A stretch of 64,000 nucleotides of DNA from Bacteriovoracaceae bacterium (lineage in GTDB: Bacteria > Bdellovibrionota > Bacteriovoracia > Bacteriovoracales > Bacteriovoracaceae): the NCBI GenBank assembly GCA_017858255.1, contig JAFMBV010000007.1, positions 1-64,000 of the forward strand, read 5' to 3'. The notes below the pieces were generated by a model that searched no databases, was not told the DNA's origin, and saw nothing but the letters and a program-made list of their open reading frames with translations. Numbering within the stretch: position 1 is the stretch's first letter; every line of letters starts with the position of its first letter. Shown here piece by piece: positions 46,411 through 54,231 of this stretch. The position numbers and the translations under genes were made by a program.

Positions 46411-49215
46411 CTAGGATCCTGTTTTCTTAAATAAGCGCCCAAATAAACCTTTGGACTCATTTACTTGTTCTTTTTTCTTGGCCTCGCGTATTTTACCTTC
46501 ACCTTTATTATTATGATATTCCGTAACAAAGATACCTCTCGCCACTTCAAAAACCGCCTCTAGAGCATCCGACTTTTCAGGGTTAAAGCCTGGTTCAGGA
46601 ATAAAAACGGTTAATCCCATAAGGGTTACACCCTCGTAAAAAGGAAAGATGAAAAAGTTCTCTTCTATCTGAAAGGTGTGGTCTTTCCAGTCTGGAGTTT
46701 TAAACTCTCTCCAATCGGCCAACTGTACTTGGTATTTCTCTTCCCATAAGGCCTTAGAAGAGGAAAGTTCTTTTTTATAGTCTTTTAGTTCCGCTTTATA
46801 ATCATCCTCGATCTCCTTTCTCTCTAGTCGGGAGTAGGACTCAAGTTCGGATTCAGGTGGTTTATTTGGCTCATCGCCAACTAATGAATTCAAAAGGCCA
46901 TTGAATAGTGGTTCAGGAAACTCCCCCTGTGCAAAGGAGTAGAAGACCATTTGACCAAGAAATGATTGTTTTATTCGTTCATTGAGAAAGCGACAAAGTT
47001 TTTGAGTGTTCATGTCCTTTTCGAAGTAAAACTCTAGTACTTCGATAGCAATTTCCATACCTAAAGATACAGGCTCAAATACTTGCTCTCCTTCTTCTTC
47101 TGGCACCTCATTTTCTATTTCTTCAAACTCCATCTCCTCAAGGGTACCTTCAATTGTAGAGACTTTTTTCTTATAAGTTTTTGCCTTAATGACATTGTCT
47201 ATTAAGCCATATTGCTTTTTCTTGTTAGAGACTCCATCAATCGAAATGGCCTCAAATTCTTTCTTCAATTGACCATAGTCAATGGTTTGCTCGCCTAGGT
47301 CCTTTTTCTTTTCAATGATGAGTTCATTTTCTTTAGACCTGGGGTCTTCATATTCTTGTTCTTCTTTTGTTTGCTTTTCCCATTTGTCGCCCCAGTCCTG
47401 TGATCCATGCTTAAGACTCTCTTTACTGGAGTAGTGAGTTTGAATCTTGTCGGCCCTCGCATCTGAACGATTGGCCTTTCGGCCTAAATCTTCTTTTTTT
47501 CCGGAGCCTTGGCCCTTGGTGTAACCTTCAGTAGCGTTATCTTGATAATTGCTGCGTCTTTTTCCAAATCCATCTTCTTGAGTAGACTTGGCATTTTTCT
47601 TTCCATAGAGATCTTCATCGTCTTCTAGAAGAAGTTTCTCTTTTTTCTTCTTTTTATTAAAATCATCTTCATATTCTTTGTCTTTGAGAAGTGGGTCCTT
47701 TTCAACTCCATCTTCTTCTAAAAGCAAGGCCTCTTTCTTTTTCTTCTTTTCTAAATGTTCTTGTTCTTTCTTTTCATTGTGATAGAGATCCTCTTCGTCC
47801 TCTAGAGTGATGTCCTTTTTAGCGGCACCTCCTCTTAAATAACCATCAATTTGATCGGTCTTTGCCTCGCCCTTGTTGGGGCCGCCATCTATATTGTTCT
47901 CAACTTTGCGATTATCCTTTTCAGAAGTATCTGAATCTTCTAGCACTAATGCTTTTTTCTTTTTCTTCTCTTCTTCTGCCTGTTCTTCCTCTACCTTTTT
48001 TTCAAGATAATCATCCGAGTCGTCCATTAAGATATCGAGTTTTTTCTTTTTTTCTTTCTGAAATGATTCTTCAGGTGTTTCCTCTTTTTTATTGAGGTAG
48101 TCTTCTTTTTCTTCAACTAATTCCAGAGCTTTTTTCTTTTTCTTCCTGGAGATGACATCGGGACTCTCTTTTTCAGCTTTTTCTTTATAGTCTTCTTCCT
48201 CGACCTCGAGGTCGTTTTTTTTAACTTTGCCTTTGTAGTGGCCACCGAGATCTTCAAGCTCACCTTTTTCTCGCTTTTCTTTTTCAACATCCTCTTCTTG
48301 AAGTTGAATTACAGGGGCTTTCTTTCTCTCATTTAATAACTCTTCTTCAAGCTCTTTTCTTGCTTCTTCAGCGAGGTCAGGACCAAACTCTAATTCGATA
48401 CGCTTTTTTACTTCATCTAGGCCTTCGACGTCGTCTTCGAGAACTTCTTGCATGGCCTTTTTTCGGGCCTCTTCTCTTAGCTCCTCTGCTTTCTTAGCAA
48501 GGTTGCCTTTGTAGTGACCATCTATTGACTCTTCTTGATATTTCTTCTTGGGTTTACCCTCTAGGTCGAGTTCTACCTCTTCTTGTTCTTTTTTCTTACC
48601 CTTGTAGTAACCGTCTATTGATTCTTCCTGATATTTCTTTTTACTTTTCTTTGGGTCATCTATTAAAACTTCTTCCATTTCTTTTCGTTCTTTCTTTTCT
48701 CCATCTGGTGTCTCTTCATCATCCCAAATAACGCCTTTTTCTGTTCTTAATTTTCCGTTTTTATCGTTGTCATCCGCTTTAACATCTTTAGAGAAACGAC
48801 TACTCATTTCTTCTTCTTCGTCTTGAGTGCTTAAGGAACGTATTTGTAGACGAACTTTATAGAGCAAAGTTTTAGGGTTTACTGGCTCAACAATACATTC
48901 TGTAAGGCCTACCTTCATAAACTTATCAAGGGTTTTTCTAGGTATCGCTTTCGGGGAGAGTAATAATGTTTTTGATTGCAGACTTTTAATGTTTCTCTTA
49001 TTGGATTGTAAAAATATTGCGCATTTCTTTGGACTAGAAGTCAGTGTTAGTGATTGGCCAACAGTTGGGAGAAGTTGCGCCATCTCCGCTATTTCATCTA
49101 CTTCAAATACCTCAATCCCTTCAGATTCTGCATTTTCACTAATAATCTCTTTTAACTTTTGCAAAGTTTGAGAGAGGGGTTCTAGAAATATAAGTGGTTT
49201 ATTATTTTGTGCCAT
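46411..49215 (-). CDS. large charged repeat protein, scaffold-like
   Basis: A 934-residue protein. Residues 1-130 may be a receiver-like domain without a clear phospho-acceptor. Residues about 135-660 are extremely rich in Lys, Glu and Asp and repeat two short motifs: variants of Ile-Asp-Gly-x-Tyr-Lys-Gly (about six) and a lysine tract followed by Leu-x-Leu-Glu-Asp-x-Glu-Asp-Leu-Tyr (about six). The last 270 residues look folded (EIAIEVLEFYFEKD; FFIFPFYEGVTLMGLTVFIP) and could be GAF-like. First gene of the operon with a degenerate HD-GYP and a CheY-like protein. I recognise no family; it may be a disordered tether. Confidence 0.8.
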   Translation of the reverse strand: MAQNNKPLIFLEPLSQTLQKLKEIISENAESEGIEVFEVDEIAEMAQLLPTVGQSLTLTSSPKKCAIFLQSNKRNIKSLQSKTLLLSPKAIPRKTLDKFMKVGLTECIVEPVNPKTLLYKVRLQIRSLSTQDEEEEMSSRFSKDVKADDNDKNGKLRTEKGVIWDDEETPDGEKKERKEMEEVLIDDPKKSKKKYQEESIDGYYKGKKKEQEEVELDLEGKPKKKYQEESIDGHYKGNLAKKAEELREEARKKAMQEVLEDDVEGLDEVKKRIELEFGPDLAEEARKELEEELLNERKKAPVIQLQEEDVEKEKREKGELEDLGGHYKGKVKKNDLEVEEEDYKEKAEKESPDVISRKKKKKALELVEEKEDYLNKKEETPEESFQKEKKKKLDILMDDSDDYLEKKVEEEQAEEEKKKKKALVLEDSDTSEKDNRKVENNIDGGPNKGEAKTDQIDGYLRGGAAKKDITLEDEEDLYHNEKKEQEHLEKKKKKEALLLEEDGVEKDPLLKDKEYEDDFNKKKKKEKLLLEDDEDLYGKKNAKSTQEDGFGKRRSNYQDNATEGYTKGQGSGKKEDLGRKANRSDARADKIQTHYSSKESLKHGSQDWGDKWEKQTKEEQEYEDPRSKENELIIEKKKDLGEQTIDYGQLKKEFEAISIDGVSNKKKQYGLIDNVIKAKTYKKKVSTIEGTLEEMEFEEIENEVPEEEGEQVFEPVSLGMEIAIEVLEFYFEKDMNTQKLCRFLNERIKQSFLGQMVFYSFAQGEFPEPLFNGLLNSLVGDEPNKPPESELESYSRLERKEIEDDYKAELKDYKKELSSSKALWEEKYQVQLADWREFKTPDWKDHTFQIEENFFIFPFYEGVTLMGLTVFIPEPGFNPEKSDALEAVFEVARGIFVTEYHNNKGEGKIREAKKKEQVNESKGLFGRLFKKTGS

Positions 49216-49392
49216 TCACAGTATTTATCGGTAAAGGAACGCTCTGAAGTTAGTGTTTAGGTAACATATTTAGAAATTTTTACCTTTATAGTAAGTTTCT
49301 TTCTCATTAGCTTGATAGGTTTGGTCGGGTTATTTTTATTAGAAATAGGGAAAGTTTTTCTAAAGGTCTGAGAAAGAATTCCGAAATTGTTT

Positions 49393-49415
49393 ATGACTGC
49401 CATGTAGGTAGTCAT
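49393..49415. promoter_or_regulatory. imperfect palindrome upstream of flagellin promoter
   Basis: ATGACT (49393-49398) and AGTCAT (49410-49415) form an inverted repeat with two further pairs inside (CC/GG at 49400-49401 and 49407-49408). It lies directly upstream of the -35-like element of the putative flagellar promoter, as an activator or repressor site might. Confidence 0.45.
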
Positions 49416-49422
49416 GGAAATT

Positions 49423-49449
49423 TAAACCATAGTTTCTGAGAGCAGTAAG
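49423..49449 (+). promoter_or_regulatory. candidate sigma-28 flagellar promoter
   Basis: TAAA, a 15-base spacer and GCAGTAAG resemble the sigma-28 consensus TAAA-N15-GCCGATAA, matching the first box fully and five of eight in the second. It lies 68 bases before the flagellin start, so the leader would be about 60 bases. Confidence 0.5.
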
Positions 49450-49477
49450 CTCATTTTTCCTCACGGTTAGGGATCAA

Positions 49478-49511
49478 GCACCAAGGATGTGGCGCCAAGA
49501 AAACAAGGAGG
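49478..49511 (+). promoter_or_regulatory. two CsrA-type sites in the flagellin leader
   Basis: CAAGGATGT (49482-49490) matches the CsrA consensus core. It can form a hairpin with GC-A-CCA and TGG-C-GC arms (one mismatch) that presents AGGATG as a hexaloop. A second ACAAGGAGG (49503-49511) covers the ribosome binding site of the flagellin gene. A pair of sites with one on the Shine-Dalgarno is the arrangement known for repression of flagellin translation by CsrA in Bacillus subtilis. Confidence 0.6.
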
Positions 49512-49516
49512 ATCTA

Positions 49517-50350
49517 ATGGGTTTACGTATTAACACAAACGTAACGTCACTCTCTGCACAGAGAACACTCGGCGTTAACAACGATGCACAAGCTAAGTCT
49601 TTAGGTAAATTGTCATCAGGGACAAGAATTGTCCGATCTGCTGACGATGCTGCTGGATTTGCTATCAGTGAGAAGTTGAAAGCACAAATAAGAGGTCAGA
49701 ATCAAGCAGAAAGAAATGCGAATGATGGTATTTCAATGATTCAGACAGCTGAAGGTGGTCTCAGCGAAATTGGTAACATTCTCATTCGTATGCGCGAACT
49801 TGGTGTTCAGGCTTCCTCAGATACTGTAGGTAACCAAGAAAGAGCATTTACTGATCTTGAGTACCAAAACCTCAAGCAGGAAATTGAGCGTATCTCTCAG
49901 GTGACTGAGTTTAACGGAAAGAAATTGCTTGATGGATCTGGCGATACTTACGATTTTCAAATCGGTATCAACAATGATGACTTTCAAGATAGAATTAAAT
50001 TTAATACAGAAATGCTAAATAGTTCTTCTGCTAACCTCGGTGTTGAGTCTTTGGCAATTGGTACCAAAGAAGATGCACAAGGTACGCTTGCTTCTCTAGA
50101 TTCTGCTATCACACAGGTATCAGGTCAAAGAGCAGAGTTAGGAGCGAAGCAAAACAGACTATCTTCTACTGTACAAAACCTGCAATCAAGTTCTGAGAAC
50201 TTAAACGCTGCGAATTCACGTATCCGCGATACTGATTACGCTGCTGAAACAGCAATGAATGCTAGACTTAACATTCTTAATGCTGCTGGTACTTCAGTTC
50301 TTGCACAATCAAATGCTCAAGGTCAAAACGCTCTTAAGCTTATTGGTTAA
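49517..50350 (+). CDS. flagellin
   Basis: A 277-residue flagellin made only of the conserved terminal D0/D1 domains (GLRINTNVTSLSAQRTLG at the start; RDTDYAAETAMNARLNILNAAG towards the end), with a very short central part and no hypervariable D2/D3 region. The frame opens ten codons earlier, but the ATG at 49517 follows AAGGAGG at six bases and gives the standard N-terminus. It stands alone between a terminator and the charged-repeat operon; other flagellar genes are outside the window. Flagellum-based swimming would coexist with the gliding-type cluster that follows. Confidence 0.95.
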   Translation: MGLRINTNVTSLSAQRTLGVNNDAQAKSLGKLSSGTRIVRSADDAAGFAISEKLKAQIRGQNQAERNANDGISMIQTAEGGLSEIGNILIRMRELGVQASSDTVGNQERAFTDLEYQNLKQEIERISQVTEFNGKKLLDGSGDTYDFQIGINNDDFQDRIKFNTEMLNSSSANLGVESLAIGTKEDAQGTLASLDSAITQVSGQRAELGAKQNRLSSTVQNLQSSSENLNAANSRIRDTDYAAETAMNARLNILNAAGTSVLAQSNAQGQNALKLIG

Positions 50351-50390
50351 TTCCAAAGCTTAAGTGGCTCTCTAGAGTTATTAAATTTGA

Positions 50391-50420
50391 AAACCCCCAG
50401 AATTGGGGGTTTCTTTTTTT
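50391..50420 (+). terminator. intrinsic terminator after flagellin
   Basis: AAACCCCCA and TGGGGGTTT form a nine-pair stem with a GAAT loop, followed by a T-rich tail. It ends the single-gene flagellin transcript. Confidence 0.92.
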
Positions 50421-50520
50421 CTTCTCTATCCAAAATATTGTATCTAGTAAGGCAAGCGGTTAACATAGTCCATAACATCTTTTTTGGGAGAGAGGGGTCT
50501 TAGACTTACTTCTTAATGTT

Positions 50521-52302
50521 ATGAAAAAAATCTTCTATGCTGATTTAAGAACTCTCGCCCTTCTCAGGTTTTCTCTTGGGCTTCTTTTATTCTTTGATTT
50601 TCTTAGAAGGGTTCAGTTTGCTGAAGTCTTCTACTCTGATGCTGGAATCTTACGACGTTCAGTTCTTTTGGCGAAATTTCATAATATTTGGAAGCCCAGT
50701 TTACTTTTTCTCAATGGAACACCCACCTATGCCGTCATTCTTTTAGTGATTGGTATGGTTGCCTCATTATTTTATGCTTTTGGGGTTAGAACACGAGTTA
50801 TGAATATCATAATATGGGTCATCTTGATCAGTTTTCACGAAAGGTTTTCACTTTCTCTCAATGCAGGGGATATCCTTCTCACTTTGTTGGTTTTTTGGAG
50901 CTTCTTTCTTCCTATGAATGCCATTGCTTCTTGGGATAGCGCTTGGGTAAAAAGGGACAAAAATTTTCCTGTAGACTATAAAGTTAGTAGTGTTTTTACT
51001 TTTAGTTGGATAGCTCAAATACTTTTTATGTATCTGTTCACTTTTTCCTATAAGTGGCACCCCGATTGGTTTCGAGAAGGAACAAGTCTCTATTACGCAC
51101 TAAATTTGGATACCTTTACAACAGGCTTTGGTCGGTGGCTTTTAAATTTTCCAGGCCTTCTAAAGTTATTATCCATTTCCACTTTATGGCTCGAAGGACT
51201 TGGGCCACTAACTCTTTTGATTCCATGGAGAGTTGGACTTTTCCGAATACTAGCAATGGGTGCATTTTGGGGCCTTCACCTTGGTATTGCCAGCACAATG
51301 ACAATTGGTACCTTTGCCCCTTGTTGTTTACTACTGTGGCTATTTGTTCTACCAAGTGAATTTTGGGATTGGGGTCAAAGACTTTTAAAGAGAGTTATTC
51401 CAAGTGATTCTTATCAGATCTACTACGACAAAGACTGTGGTTTTTGCAAGCGAATGGTTTTTGTTATTGACGCTTGGTTTTGCCTACAAAATATCCAAAT
51501 TAAATCGTCAGAAGAGGATGCTTCTCTTCACAAGAAAATGATTAAAAAGAACTCTTGGGCCGGTAGAAACTCTAAAGGTGAAATATTCTATAGATGGGAT
51601 AACTTTATTAACATCCTAAGATATTCCCCTTTAGTTGCTGTGGTATTTTTCATAAAGTTAATTCCTAAAAGTATGGGGAACTTTCTCTATAATACTGTTG
51701 CTAGTAACCGGCCATTCTTCACTCGTTCAATGAATCGATTGGGATATTCTTCAATCAATATTTTTCCAGGAAAATTTCTTCAATTTATTGGTGTGCTTTT
51801 AATAACCTTGGCCTTGGCCTTTAATCTCGATGGGATTTCTAAGGGGAAAATCATTGATATTAAAGGTAATGTTAAACATTTGGCCCTTCTTATTAGGCTT
51901 AATCAAAAGTGGGATATGTTCGCACCTTACCCCGCCCGATCTGAGGGGTGGTTAGTGATAGAAGGTCATCTGGTTAATGGTAAGACATGGGATCCTTGGC
52001 GTAATAAGGAAGTCGACTTCACGAAACCTCTAGATATGGCAAAAGAGTATAAAAATAATGTTTGGAGAAAGGTTATTGGTCGCTTGCGTCAAGATAATTA
52101 CAAAGATTATCGTCTTTATTTTGGGAAATACATTTGCCGACAGTGGAACAATAAAAGACCCAGAGGCGGGGAACGCCTACAGTCATTTCAAATTTACTTC
52201 CTAAGTGACCTTACACCAAGGCCTGGCGAGGAATCAAAACCTATTCAAAAGAATAAATTATGGGATCACAGCTGTTTTAAGAAAACGAGTTGGCCTGAAT
52301 AA
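50521..52302 (+). CDS. HTTM-domain membrane protein with DCC thioredoxin-like domain
   Basis: A 593-residue protein. The first 285 residues have several membrane helices resembling the HTTM domain related to vitamin K-dependent gamma-carboxylase (LRTLALLRFSLGLLLFFD near the start; ERFSLSLNAGDILL near 107). Residues about 297-400 carry a DCC-type thioredoxin-like domain with Cys306 and Cys309 in YYDKDCGFCKRM. The last 180 residues have another membrane stretch and a domain with Trp/Pro-rich sequence (WDMFAPYPARSEGW). HTTM plus DCC in one chain suggests linked redox and membrane chemistry, but the reaction is unknown. It precedes the motility cluster by 184 bases. Confidence 0.78.
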   Translation: MKKIFYADLRTLALLRFSLGLLLFFDFLRRVQFAEVFYSDAGILRRSVLLAKFHNIWKPSLLFLNGTPTYAVILLVIGMVASLFYAFGVRTRVMNIIIWVILISFHERFSLSLNAGDILLTLLVFWSFFLPMNAIASWDSAWVKRDKNFPVDYKVSSVFTFSWIAQILFMYLFTFSYKWHPDWFREGTSLYYALNLDTFTTGFGRWLLNFPGLLKLLSISTLWLEGLGPLTLLIPWRVGLFRILAMGAFWGLHLGIASTMTIGTFAPCCLLLWLFVLPSEFWDWGQRLLKRVIPSDSYQIYYDKDCGFCKRMVFVIDAWFCLQNIQIKSSEEDASLHKKMIKKNSWAGRNSKGEIFYRWDNFINILRYSPLVAVVFFIKLIPKSMGNFLYNTVASNRPFFTRSMNRLGYSSINIFPGKFLQFIGVLLITLALAFNLDGISKGKIIDIKGNVKHLALLIRLNQKWDMFAPYPARSEGWLVIEGHLVNGKTWDPWRNKEVDFTKPLDMAKEYKNNVWRKVIGRLRQDNYKDYRLYFGKYICRQWNNKRPRGGERLQSFQIYFLSDLTPRPGEESKPIQKNKLWDHSCFKKTSWPE

Positions 52303-52486
52303 AAAATCATATGACAATGATCTAAATCACTAAAGTTTCTGGCTTATTGTTCCATTTATCTAGTTAATCTTACTTTTTCAAACTTTCTTGCACATTTGCG
52401 GCACTTTGATTGACAGAGAGCAACGGTCTTTGGAAACTGTTTTGGTCATTTATTATTTCGTTGAATTATCTTAAGGAGGAGGGTTC

Positions 52487-53191
52487 ATGAGTTTATTAGA
52501 ACAGTTTCAGGCCGGTGGTTTTTTCATGTATTTCATCGCGCTCTTTGGTTTACTTACCGTTGCGTTTATCATTGAACGTTTTGTTGCCCTTTACGCCACT
52601 TTTAAAGAGGCACCCAAAGATTTTAGAAAGAATATTTTGGGCTTTATTGCTCAGGGTAACTTTAAAGCAGCTCAGGACTACATTGATATGAGTGCTGGTA
52701 ACACAAGTTTAGGAAAAATTACTTCCGTAGCTTGTAAGATGAGAAAGTCTGGTGCTGGTGATGAAGCTCTTCAAGCTCGCATGGATGAGCAGTTATCAAA
52801 AGAGATTTCTTCATACGACAAGAGAACTGGCTTTCTTGCTATGTTCGGTAACGTTTCAACTCTATTTGGATTACTTGGAACGGTTACAGGTTTGATTAGT
52901 TCTTTTGCTGGGGTTGCAGCAGCGTCTCCTGTTGAAAGAGCAAATCTTCTATCACAAGGTATTTCAGAAGCATTGAACTCTACGGCCTTTGGTCTTGTTG
53001 CCGCAATTCCTGCCCTAGTTGCTTTTGCAATCTATCAAAACAGAACAGAGAAGATTGTTGGTTCTTTAACTGAGCAATCAAGTGAAATTTATCACGATTT
53101 TCTTTTTTATACAGAAAGTCATGAATCTGAAGAGAAAGCGGTTCCAGTTGCAGCCTCTCAAGTAGCTTCAGAAGTAATGGCCAGAAACTAA
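52487..53191 (+). CDS. TolQ/ExbB/MotA-family motor protein (AglR-like)
   Basis: A 234-residue inner-membrane protein with three helices: FFMYFIALFGLLTVAFIIERF near the N-terminus, then GFLAMFGNVSTLFGLLGTVTGLISSFAGV and AFGLVAAIPALVAFAIYQ, the proton-channel subunit family. Together with two TolR-like proteins directly after it this gives the three-part set seen in the AglRQS motor of Myxococcus. AAGGAGGAGG precedes the ATG. It is the first gene of a ten-gene cluster. A TolQ or ExbB role elsewhere is the alternative. Confidence 0.9.
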   Translation: MSLLEQFQAGGFFMYFIALFGLLTVAFIIERFVALYATFKEAPKDFRKNILGFIAQGNFKAAQDYIDMSAGNTSLGKITSVACKMRKSGAGDEALQARMDEQLSKEISSYDKRTGFLAMFGNVSTLFGLLGTVTGLISSFAGVAAASPVERANLLSQGISEALNSTAFGLVAAIPALVAFAIYQNRTEKIVGSLTEQSSEIYHDFLFYTESHESEEKAVPVAASQVASEVMARN

Positions 53192-53231
53192 CACCTTTAT
53201 AAAAGTTAGAACCTAAGGAACGGGGTCTTTT

Positions 53232-53714
53232 ATGCGTAAAAAAACAGGACTAGGGAAAAAGAAAGAGCTAGATGCTCAATTGAACCTCACTCCTTTTATA
53301 GATCTACTTTCTACTTGTGTGTGCTTCCTTCTTATCACTGCTGTTTGGATTGAAATCGGAACAGTTGAGGTAAAGCAAAGCCATGGCACATCGGCCAACC
53401 AAGAGAAAAAAGAGACTTTTGATCTTGATCTTGTTTTTAAAGACCCTACAGAGATGAGTTTAAACCTTAAGAAGAATGGCAAACGTGTCCAGTCCCTTAA
53501 GGTTAAAGCTGAAAACTTTGAGGATATGTTAGTTCAGTTGAATCAAACAATCATTGGTCAGGTTCTGACCTTTAAAAAGAAGAGTATTGAAATTGCCACG
53601 GCCACTGTAACTCCCAGGAGTTCAGTGAATTATGGTAGTTTAATTTCCACTCTTGATGTCCTCCGTAAAAACCGGATCGTTAATATTGGTGTATTAACGG
53701 CTGGAGGTAATTAA
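53232..53714 (+). CDS. TolR/ExbD-family motor protein 1
   Basis: A 160-residue protein with one N-terminal helix (FIDLLSTCVCFLLITAVWI) and a periplasmic domain. Asp24 in LNLTPFIDLLS is the conserved proton-binding residue of the family. It lies 40 bases after the TolQ-like gene and one base before the next TolR-like gene. One of two partners for the channel protein, equivalent to AglS or AglQ. Confidence 0.88.
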   Translation: MRKKTGLGKKKELDAQLNLTPFIDLLSTCVCFLLITAVWIEIGTVEVKQSHGTSANQEKKETFDLDLVFKDPTEMSLNLKKNGKRVQSLKVKAENFEDMLVQLNQTIIGQVLTFKKKSIEIATATVTPRSSVNYGSLISTLDVLRKNRIVNIGVLTAGGN

Positions 53715-53715
53715 T

Positions 53716-54231
53716 ATGATTTTAAATCACAGTATGGTGGCAGCAGATGCCTTTGAAAAACATCTTGTAAATAGAAAGAGAAAGAAGAATTGGACTCTAA
53801 AAGCCGCAGGTTTTACCCTAATGCTTACCTCCATGGTTGATATGTTCAGCATGCTGGTTGTTTTTCTCTTACAAACATTTTCAAGCTCTCCGGAAATTTT
53901 ATTAACAAAGGGTGTGGAACTACCAAACTCCGTTACACCTTCAATGGTTAGAGAGGCTCCTGTATTGGCAATCTCTAGTGATGGAAATATTTATTTGGAC
54001 CAAATGCTTGTTGGTTTAACAAAAGATATTTCTAAAAAACCAAATGAATTACTTAAAAAGTTAAATAAAATTAAATCCTCTTGGTCAAAATCTCACACTT
54101 CTCCTTTCACTGGAGAAATTAATCTTCAAGCCGATCGAGAAATTCAGTCAACGGTCGTCGCCCAAATTATGGGTATTCTCACGAGTAGTCAGTTTCAATC
54201 CATTGAGTTGGCCGTGGTGGGACATAGATAA
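53716..54231 (+). CDS. TolR/ExbD-family motor protein 2
   Basis: A 171-residue protein with a longer cytoplasmic N-terminus, one helix (LMLTSMVDMFSMLVVFLLQ) and a periplasmic domain. Asp42 within the helix is the expected proton carrier. The stop shares one base with the next start (TAATG). Two different TolR paralogues beside one TolQ is a hallmark of Agl-type motors in contrast to plain Tol-Pal or Exb systems. Confidence 0.88.
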   Translation: MILNHSMVAADAFEKHLVNRKRKKNWTLKAAGFTLMLTSMVDMFSMLVVFLLQTFSSSPEILLTKGVELPNSVTPSMVREAPVLAISSDGNIYLDQMLVGLTKDISKKPNELLKKLNKIKSSWSKSHTSPFTGEINLQADREIQSTVVAQIMGILTSSQFQSIELAVVGHR

